DNA of 64,000 nt from Triticum aestivum (lineage: Eukaryota > Streptophyta > Magnoliopsida > Poales > Poaceae): assembly GCF_018294505.1 (NCBI RefSeq), contig NC_057812.1:64684494-64748493 (forward strand), written 5' to 3'. Below are positions 56,346 to 64,000 of the stretch, piece by piece. A program made the translations under genes and the position numbers. The notes beneath the pieces were generated by a model. That model searched no databases. It was not told the DNA's origin and was given only the letters and a program-made list of their open reading frames with translations. How positions within the stretch are numbered: the first letter of the stretch is position 1; each line of letters starts with the position of its first letter.

Positions 56346-58582
56346 CGATGCGCGTCGGGAATGGTTCCAAGGTCGATGTGATCGCCGTCGGCATGCTGCC
56401 TCTACATTTACCTACGGGATTAGTTTTAAACCTCAATAATTGTTATTTAGTGCCAGCTTTGAGCATGAACATTGTATCGGGATCTCGTTTAATTCGAGAT
56501 GGCTACTCATTTAAATCTGAGAATAATGGTTGTTCCATTTATATGAGAGATATGTTTTATGGTCATGCTCCTATGGTGAATGGTTTATTCTTAATGAGTC
56601 TCGAACGTAATGCTACACATGTTCATAATGTGAGTATCAAAAGATGTAAGGTTGATAATGATAGTTCCACATACTTGTGGCACTGCCGCCTTGGTCACAT
56701 AGGTGTCAAACGCATGAAGAAACTCCATGCAGATGGACTTTTAGAGTCTCTTGATTATGAATCATTTGACACGTGCGAACCATGCCTTATGGGTAAAATG
56801 ACCAAGACTCCGTTCTCAGGAACAATGGAGCGAGCAACCGACTTATTGGAAATCATACATACTGATGTGTGCGGTCCAATGAGTGTTGAGGCTCGCGATG
56901 GCTATCGTTATGTTCTCACCCTCACTGATGACTTAAGTAGATATGGGTATGTCTACTTAATGAAACACAAGTCTGAAACCTTTGAAAAGTTCAAGGAATT
57001 TCAGAGTGAGGTTGAGAATCAACGTGACAGGAAAATCAAGTTTCTACGATCAGATCGTGGAGGAGAATACTTGAGTCACGAATTTGGTACACACTTAAGA
57101 AAATGTGGAATAGTTTCACAACTCACGCCGCCTGGAACACCTCAACGTAATGGTGTGTCCGAACGTCGTAATCGCACTCTATTGGATATGGTGCGGTCTA
57201 TGATGTCTCTTACTGATTTACCGCTATCTTTTTGGGGCTATGCTTTAGAGACTGCCGCATTCACTTTAAATAGGGCTCCGTCGAAATCCGTTGAGACGAC
57301 ACCGTATGAATTATGGTTTGGGAAGAAACCTAAGCTGTCGTTTCTAAAAGTTTGGGGATGCGATGCTTATGTGAAGAAACTTCAACCTGAGAAGCTCGAA
57401 CCCAAGTCGGAAAAATGCGTCTTCATAGGATACCCAAAAGAAACTATTGGGTACACCTTCTACCTCAGATCCGAAGGCAAGATCTTTGTTGCCAAGAATG
57501 GGTCCTTTCTAGAGAAAGAGTTTCTCTCGAAAGAAGTAAGTGGGAGGAAAGTAGAGCTTGATGAAGTATTACCTCTTGAACCAGCAAATGGCGCAACTCA
57601 AGAAAATGTTCCTGAGGTGCCTGCACCGACTAGAGAGGAAGTTAATGATCAAGATACTTCTGATCAAGCTCCTACTGAGATTCGAAGGTCCACAAGGACA
57701 CGTTCCGCACCAGAGTGGTACGGCAACCCTGTCTTGGAAATCATGTTGTTAGACAACGGTGAACCTTCGAACTATGAAGAAGCGATGGCGGGCCCGGATT
57801 CCGACAAATGGCTAGAAGCCATGAAATCCGAGATAGGATCCATGTATGAAAACGAAGTATGGACTTTGACTGACTTGCCCGTTGAACGGCGAGCCATAGA
57901 GAATAAATGGATCTTTAAGAAGAAGACAGACGCGGATGGTAATGTGACCATCTATAAAGCTCGGCTTGTCGCTAAGGGTTATCGACAAGTTCAAGGGGTT
58001 GACTACGATGAGACTTTCTCACCGGTAGCGAATCTAAAGTCCGTCCGAATCATGTTAGCAATTGCCGCATTCTACGATTATGAAATATGGCAAATGGACG
58101 TCAAAACGGCATTCCTTAATGGTTTCCTTAAGGAAGAATTGTATATGATGCAGCCAGAAGGTTTTGTCGATCCTAAGAATGCTGACAAGGTGTGCAAGCT
58201 CCAACGCTCGATTTATGGGCTGGTGCAAGCATCTCGGAGTTGGAACATTCGCTTTGATGAGATGATCAAAGCGTTTGGGTTTACGCAGACTTATGGAGAA
58301 GCCTGCGTTTACAAGAAAGTGAGTGGGAGCTTTGTAGCATTTCTCATATTATATGTAGATGACATACTTTTGATGGGAAATGATATAGAACTCTTGGACA
58401 GCATCAAGGCCTACTTGAATAAGAGTTTTTCAATGAAGGACCTTGGAGAAGCTGCTTATATATTAGGCATCAAAATCTATAGAGATAGATCAAGACGCCT
58501 CATAGGTCTTTCACAAAGCACATACCTTGATAAGATATTGAAGAAGTTCAATATGGATCATTCTAGGAAGGTACCAAAGTAA
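56342..58582 (+). pseudogene. Angela protease C-terminus, integrase and reverse transcriptase
   Basis: 746 codons. GAG-pre-integrase zinc region (LWHCRLGHIGVKRMKKLH and CEPCLMGK), the integrase core with D in IHTDVCGPM, D in LRSDRGGEY and E in NGVSERRNRT, then the Copia-type reverse transcriptase (WIFKKKTDADGNV, QMDVKTAFLNG, YVDDILLMGN). All catalytic residues named are present. The frame ends at 58,582 because of a deletion whose size is not a multiple of three; the next part resumes in another frame at YQSNPGKEHW (58,573). Compared with the family about 45-50 residues are missing there. Confidence 0.92.
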
Positions 58583-59162
58583 TCCCGGCAAGGAACACTG
58601 GACAGCGGTCAAGAATATCCTGAAGTACCTGAAAAGGACTAAGGAAATGTTTCTCGTTTATGGAGGTGACGAAGAGCTCGTCGTAAAGGGTTACGTCGAC
58701 GCTAGCTTCGACACAGATCTGGATGACTCTAAGTCACAAACCGGATACGTGTATATGTTGAATGGTGGAGCAGTGAGCTGGTGCAGCTGCAAGCAGAGCG
58801 TCGTGGCGGGATCTACATGTGAAGCGGAGTACATGGCAGCCTCGGAGGCAGCACATGAAGCAATATGGGTGAAGGAGTTCATCACCGACCTAGGAGTCAT
58901 ACCCAATGCGTCGGGGCCGATCAAACTCTTTTGTGACAACACTGGAGCTATTGCACTTGCCAAGGAGCCCAGGTTTCACAAGAAGACAAGGCACATCAAG
59001 CGTCGCTTCAACTCCATTCGTGAAAATGTTCAAAATGGAGACATAAAGATTTGTAAAGTACATACGGACCTGAATACAGCGGATCCGTTGACTAAACCTC
59101 TCCCTAGAGCAAAACATGATCAACACCAGAATTCCATGGGTGTTCGATTCATTACAATGTAA
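58573..59162 (+). pseudogene. Angela RNase H and C-terminus
   Basis: Frame resumes with YQSNPGKEHWTAVKNILKYL and continues VKGYVDASFDTDLDDSKSQT, GYVYMLNGGAVSWCSCKQS, AEYMAASEAAHEAIWVKEF, CDNTGAIALAKEPRFHKKT, ADPLTKPLPRAKHDQH. D, E and D of the RNase H centre are visible (VDAS, EAEY, CDNTGA). It ends at 59,162. It is out of frame with the reverse transcriptase part. Confidence 0.9.
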
Positions 59163-59178
59163 CTAGATTATTGACTCT

Positions 59179-59194
59179 AGTGCAAGTGGGAGAC
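59179..59194 (+). promoter_or_regulatory. Polypurine tract of Angela
   Basis: GTGCAAGTGGGAGAC directly before the 3' LTR. Confidence 0.75.
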
Positions 59195-60912
59195 TGTTGG
59201 AAATATGCCCTAGAGGCAATAATAAAAGCATTATTATTATATTTCCTTGTTCATGATAATTGTCTTTATTCATGCTATAATTGTGTTATCCAGAAATCGT
59301 AATACATGTGTGAATAACAGACACCAACATGTCCCTAGTAAGCCTCTAGTTGACTAGCTCGTTGATCAATAGATAGTCATGGTTTCCTGACTATGGACAT
59401 TGGATGTCATTGGTAACGAGATCACATCATTAGGAGAATGATGTGATGGACAAGACCCAATCCTAAACATAGCACAAGATCGTATAGTTCGTTTGCTAGA
59501 GTTTTCGAATGTCAAAGTATCTTTTCCTTAGACCATGAGATCGTGTAACTCCCGGATACCGTAGGAGTGCTTTGGGTATGCCAAACGTCACAACATAACT
59601 GGGTGACTATAAAGGTACACTACGGGTATCTCCGAAAGTGTCTGTTGGGTTGACATGGATCAAGACTGGGATTTGTCACTCCGTTTGACGGAGAGGTATC
59701 ACTGGGCCCACTCGGTAATGCATCATCATAATGAGCTCAAAGTGACCAAGTGTCTGGTCACGGGATCATGCATTACGGTACGAGTAAAGTGACTTGCCGG
59801 TAACGAGATTGAACGAGGTATTGGGATACCGACGATCGAATCTCGGGCAAGTAATATATCGATTGACAAAGGGAATTGCATACGGGGTTGATTGAATCCT
59901 CGACATCGTGGTTCATCCGATGAGATCATCGTGGAGCATGTGGGAGCCAACATGGGTATCCAGATCCCGTTGTTGGTTATTGACCGGAGAGTCGTCTCGG
60001 TCATGTCTGCTTGTCTCCCGAACCCGTAGGGTCTACACACTTAAGGTTCGGTGACGCTAGGGTTGTGAAGATATGTATATGCAGAAACCCGAATTTTGTT
60101 CGGAGTCCCGGATGAGATCCCGGACGTCACGAGGAGTTCCGGAATGGTCCGAAGGTAAAGAATTATATATAGGAAGTGCTGTTTCGGGCATCGGGACAAA
60201 TTTCGGGGTTATCGGTATTGTACCGGGACCACCGGAAGGGTCCCGGTGGTCCACCGGGTGGGGCCACCTATCCCGGAGGGCCCCATGGGCTGAAATAGGA
60301 GGGAACCCAGCCCATAGTGGGCTGGGGCGCCAGCCCCTATAGGCCCATGCGCCTAGGGTTCCACCAAGGAGGAGTCCAAGTGGTGGAAGGCACCCCGAGG
60401 TGCCTTTGGGGGGAGGGAAACCCTCCCCTGGCCGCCGCACCTAGGAGATCTGATCTCCTAGGCTGCGCACCCCCCCCTTGGCCCTCCTATATATAGTGGG
60501 GGGGAGAGGAGGGATTTCAGACCAGCCCCTGGCGCCTCCATCTCCCCCCGTTACGTCTCTCCCTCGTAGTCTTGGCGAAGCCCTGCTTCTGTGACGCCCT
60601 GCATCCACCACCACGCCGTCGTGCTGCTGGATCTTCATCAACCTCTCCTCCCCCCCTTGCTGGATCAAGAAGGAGGAGACGTCTCCCATCCCGTACGTGT
60701 GTTGAACGCGGAGGTGCCATCCGTTCGGCGCTAGTCATCGGTGATTTGGATCACGTCGAGTACGACTACATCATCACCGTTCTTTTGAACGCTTCCGTGC
60801 GCCATCTACAAAGGTATGTAGATGCATTAGATGACTCGTTGCTAGATGAACTCCTAGATGATCTTGGTGAAACGAGTAGGAAAATTTTTGTTTTCTGCAA
60901 CGTTCCCCAACA
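59195..60912 (+). repeat. 3' LTR of Angela/BARE
   Basis: Starts TGTTGG and ends CAACA, followed by ATTAC. A 2-bp indel (GTAGGG against GTACCGGG) and about two dozen substitutions separate it from the 5' LTR. Confidence 0.95.
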
Positions 60913-60917
60913 ATTAC
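60913..60917. repeat. Target duplication ATTAC (right) of Angela
   Basis: Identical to 52,324-52,328. Confidence 0.92.
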
Positions 60918-62537
60918 GTAGTGTAAATCATTGACCATAGCAAGCACGTCATCACCGGTGCGCATGGCGGGCTTCTTCCGGTGATCTGCCTCGCCTTTGA
61001 AATGCTTGCCTTTCTTTCGACATTGATGGTTGGTCGGAAGAAATCGACGATGGCCCAGGTACACATTTTTCCTACATTTGTCCAGGTATATACTTTCAGT
61101 GTCATCTAAACAGTGCGTGCATGCGTGGTATCCTTTGTTTGTCTGTCCTGAAAGGTTACTGAGAGCGGGCCAATCATTGATGGTCACGAACAGCAATGCC
61201 TTAAGGTTAAATTCCTCCTGTCTGTGCTCATCCCACGTACGTACACCGTTTCCATTCCACAGCTGTAAAAGTTCTTCAACTAATGGCCTTAGGTACACAT
61301 CAATTTCGTTGCCGGGTTGCTTAGGGCCTTGGATGAGAACTGGCATCATAATGAACTTCCGCTTCATGCACATCCAAGGAGGAAGGTTATACATACATAG
61401 AGTCACGGGCCAGGTGCTGTGATTGCTGCTCTGCTCCCCGAAAGGATTAATGCCATCCGCGCTTAAAGCAAACCATACATTCCTTGGGTCCTTTGCAAAC
61501 TTATCCCAGTACTTTCTCTCGATTTTTCTCCACTGCGACCCGTCAGCGGGTGCTCTCAACTTCCCATCTTTCTTTCGGTTCTCGCTGTGCCATCGCATCA
61601 ACTTGGCATGCTCTTCGTTTCTGAACAGACGTTTCAACCGTGGTATTATAGGAGCATACCACATCACCTTCGCAGGAACCCTCTTCCTGAGGGGCTCACC
61701 GTCAACATCACCAGGGTCATCTCGTCTGATCTTATACCGCAACGCACCGCATACCGGGCATTCGTTCAGATCCTTGTAGGCACCGCGGTAGAGGATGCAG
61801 TCATTAGGCCATGCATGTATCTTCTCCACCTCCAATCCTAGAGGGCATACGACCTTCTTTGCTGCGTATGTACTGTCGGGCAATTCGTTATCGTTTGGAA
61901 GCTTCTTCTTTAATATTTTCAATAGCTTCTCAAATCATTTGTCAGCCACAGCATTCTCTGCCTTCCACTGCAGCAATTCCAGTACGGTACCGAGCTTTGT
62001 GTTGCCATCTTCGCAATTGGGGTATAACCCTTTTTTGTGATCCTCTAACATGCGATCGAACTTCAGCTTCTCCTTTTGACTAATGCATTGCGTCCTTGCA
62101 TCGACAATGACCCGGCGGAGATCATCATCATCGGGCACATCGTCTGGTTCCTCTTTATCTTCAGCAGCTTCACCCGTGGCAGCATCATTGGGCACATCGT
62201 CTGGTTCCTCTTGATCTTCACCAGCTCCCCCCGTTGCAGCATCACCGTATTCAGGGGGCACATAGTTGTCATCGTACTCTGCTTCTTCGCCGTCTTCCAT
62301 CATAACCCCTATTTCTCCATGCCTCGTCCAAACATTATAGTGTGGCATGAAACCCTTGTAAAGCAGGTGGGAGTGAAGGATTTTCCGGTTAGAGTAAGAC
62401 CTCGTATTCCCACATTCAGTGCATGGACAACACATAAAACCATTCTCCTTGTTTACCTCAGCCGCATCAATAAACTCATGCACGCCCTTAATGTACTCGC
62501 GGGTGTGTCTGTCACCGTACATCCGTTGCCGGTTCAT
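60913..62537 (-). pseudogene. TNP2 transposase of CACTA-B, N-terminal part
   Basis: Right to left from ATG at 62,537: MNRQRMYGDRHTREYIKGVH, then the transposase-associated Zn region (CCPCTECGN), an acidic linker with two tandem units of EDKEEPDDVP type, and VLELLQWKAENAV. A TGA at 61,935-61,937 interrupts just before FEKLLKILKKKLPNDNELPD. The Transposase_21 (tnp2) core follows: GLEVEKIHAWPNDCILYRGA, ECPVCGALRYK, SADGINPFGEQSSNHSTW, YNLPPWMCMKRKFIMM. It is cut at 60,917 by Angela and resumes at 52,328. TNP2 is the catalytic transposase of CACTA elements; this copy is dead. Confidence 0.9.
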
Positions 62538-62674
62538 CTGCGTGCATTATATATAATTAAGTGTCCAAATTAATAGAAGTTCATCATCACATTAAAACCA
62601 AAGTGCATACATAGTTCTCATCTAACAACATATAGCTCTCCAGAGCATCTAATTAATTAAACCATAAATTGAAA

Positions 62675-63121
62675 CTATGTAAAACATTTCAATGCGAAAA
62701 CAAATGCGATCATAATCGCAACCAAGGTAACAATTGATCCAACGGCATAATGATACCAAGCCTCGGTATGAATGGCATATTTTCTAATCTTTCTAATCTT
62801 CAAGCGCATTGCATCCATCTTGATCTTGTGATCATCGACGACATCCGCAACATGCAACTCCAATATCATCTTCTCCTCCTCAATTTCTTTTATTTTTTCC
62901 TTCAACAAATTGTTTTCTTCTTCAACTAAATTTAACCTCTCGACAATAGGGTCGGTTGGCATTTCCGATTCACATACATCCTAGATAAATAAAATCTATG
63001 TCACGTTGGTCGACATAATTTTCATAAACAATAAATGAACAAATAGTTATGAAGATAATATACATACCAAATCCGAATCATAGACAGGACGAGGGCCGAC
63101 GGGGGCGGATACCAAAACCAT
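62675..63121 (-). CDS. Small coiled-coil/membrane protein gene of CACTA-B, two exons
   Basis: Exon 1, 63,121-63,068, MVLVSAPVGPRPVYDSDL, ends at a GTATGT donor. Exon 2, 62,980-62,675, follows a CTAG acceptor and reads DVCESEMPTDPIVERLNLVE, then a coiled coil (NNLLKEKIKEIEEEKMILEL) and a single membrane helix near the end (GSIVTLVAIMIAFVFAL), stop. Total 119 residues, intact. It stands just upstream of TNP2 in the same direction, so it may share its transcript. The exon 1 counterpart in the CACTA relic at about 11,680-11,734 shows that it belongs to the element family. Function unknown to me. Confidence 0.7.
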
Positions 63122-63514
63122 CGCACTATATAAGATGCAATAATAAATGTAAGAAAATGATACAAGTATCTATCTAAACAGACAAGTAAGAATATTTTTC
63201 CTTTCAGAAAGAAGATAAGAACAAGAGGCTCACCACGGTGGTGTCGGTGATGAGATCAGCGCGGGTGATCGACGGCGGTGAAGACGGGGACGGGGCGTGA
63301 CGGACCGCTAAATCTAGACAAATCTCGAGGAAAATGGAGCTTGGAGGTCGAGCTTCGAGAGGAGAAAGTTTAAGTAGTGTGGCTCGGGCATTCCATCGAA
63401 CACCTCATGTGCATAGGAGGTGAGCTAGAGCACCACAAACCCCTCCCCTCGCCGGCCAGAGAAAAACAGAGCACTGGAGTGCTCTGCTCGCGGGCGAGGG
63501 TATATATAGGCACC

Positions 63515-63790
63515 TCATTGGTCCCGGTTTGTGGCAAGAACCGGGACTAAAGGGGAGCCTTTGGTCCCGATTCAGGCCACCAACCGGGACCAATGGTGGT
63601 GGGCCAGGAGCGAGGCCCATTGGTCCCGGTTCGTCCCACCAACCGGGACCAAAAGGTCCAGACGAACCAGGACCAATGGCCCACGTGGTACGGCCGGCCC
63701 CCTGGGCTCACGAACCGGGACCAATGCCCACATTAGTCCCGGTTCTACACTGAACCGGGACTAATGGGCTGAGCCGGCCTGGACCATAGC
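63515..63790. repeat. Right subterminal repeats of CACTA-B
   Basis: Six or more TTGGTCCCGGTT / AACCGGGACCAA units in both orientations, typical binding targets for CACTA transposase-related proteins. Confidence 0.85.
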
Positions 63791-63807
63791 CCTGTTTTCT
63801 ACTAGTG

Positions 63808-64000
63808 CATCTATGATCTATGCACGTGCATCATCACATGAGTCGATGATATGCAACATATATAGTTGAGCAACAGAAAGAGACATACTTGGCAAAAATA
63901 GAAACAACATATCATAAGCATAAATAACAAAGTTCATCGTACCCCAAAATGCCCTAACTAGAGTGATTTTCGCTAGTCGAGGAGGAGGACGGTTTAATTA
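63808..64000 (+). mobile_element. CACTA-A, continuation right of CACTA-B
   Basis: Begins with the second CAT copy. If CACTA-B and one CAT are set aside it joins 44,642. AT-rich, no frame; the element's right end is outside the window. Confidence 0.6.

Larger units (their letters stand above)
52329..60912 (+). mobile_element. Copia element, Angela/BARE family, complete with two LTRs
   Basis: LTRs 52,329-54,044 (1,716 bp) and 59,195-60,912 (1,718 bp), both starting TGTTGGAAATATGCCCTAG and ending CCCCAACA. ATTAC is duplicated on both sides. By eye I count about two dozen substitutions between LTRs, about 1.4%. Gag, protease, integrase, reverse transcriptase and RNase H follow in Copia order on the plus strand. 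The reading frame is broken near 56,290 and by a deletion at about 58,575, so the copy is not autonomous. It interrupts the TNP2 gene of CACTA-B in opposite orientation. Confidence 0.97.
44643..63807 (-). mobile_element. CACTA-B, 19.2 kb with nested Angela (about 10.6 kb without it)
   Basis: Left end CACTGGTAGAAAAAGGGCC (G for A in the pentamer); right end the inverse of CACTAGTAGAAAACAGGGC. Flanked by CAT on both sides (44,640-44,642 and 63,808-63,810). Inverted TCCCGGTT subterminal repeats lie at 44,660-44,935 and 63,515-63,790, and again internally at 48,980-49,220. Genes on the minus strand, right to left: a small coiled-coil/membrane protein gene, TNP2 transposase (cut by Angela), and an Ulp1-like protease gene. 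The element has both expected gene classes but its transposase is broken. Confidence 0.93.

Overview
The window is nuclear DNA of a large-genome grass, almost certainly Triticeae (wheat, goatgrass, barley or rye group). The basis is a complete Angela/BARE-type Copia element, several CACTA elements with the grass subterminal repeat built on TCCCGGTT, many Stowaway MITEs (TA target duplications, CTCCCTCCGT ends), a Mutator-type gene-carrying element, and only one intact host gene. That gene is a five-exon GDSL esterase/lipase at 17,283-18,905 (+). Assignments rest on motifs and element structure read by eye; transposon family names are from memory and hedged.

Left nest (1-12,420). A CACTA relic (11,585-12,420) was cut by a Copia element on the minus strand (8,881-11,584: LTR, tRNA-Met-type primer site, decayed gag). 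That Copia was in turn cut by a Ty3/gypsy element (1-8,880) with a gag-protease pseudogene on the minus strand, a large intron-containing antisense pseudogene on the plus strand, and no reverse transcriptase or integrase. Then come an Athila-like gypsy relic (12,421-about 14,040), a fold-back MITE (14,828-15,132) and a LINE 3' fragment (about 15,299-16,140).

Gene island (16,141-26,535). The GDSL gene has a TATA box, a Stowaway in intron 2 and a poly(A) signal. It is followed by a Stowaway, a second LINE tail, a Stowaway split by a TAA-flanked Tourist-like MITE, a 1.3-kb CACTA derivative with CGA duplications (21,334-22,660), a Copia 3' end and part of the fold-back MITE family.

Gene-capture region (26,536-37,048). 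A Mutator-like element (Pack-MULE) with about 180-bp terminal inverted repeats and a perfect 9-bp target duplication TTTCTGCAT carries exons of a plant four-helix membrane protein gene. Inserted in it is a 7.1-kb CACTA element (28,713-35,813) that carries fragments of other host genes (a syntaxin-61-like first exon, a CRAL-TRIO-like first exon, unidentified exons) and no transposase.

Right nest (39,112-64,000). A 2.5-kb CACTA derivative (39,112-41,644, duplication ATA) holds a B3-domain gene relic. Next, a long non-coding LARD-like tract is cut by CACTA-A (43,964-44,642, resuming at 63,808). CACTA-A is cut by CACTA-B (44,643-63,807, duplication CAT), and CACTA-B by Angela/BARE (52,329-60,912, duplication ATTAC) inside its transposase gene. 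CACTA-B encodes TNP2 (one stop, one frameshift and the insertion), an Ulp1/C48-like protease gene, a small coiled-coil/membrane protein gene, and a head-to-head duplication of an SNF2 (CLASSY-like) helicase fragment. The last of these is the most unusual structure seen: a transposon holding a potential hairpin against a chromatin-remodelling gene family.
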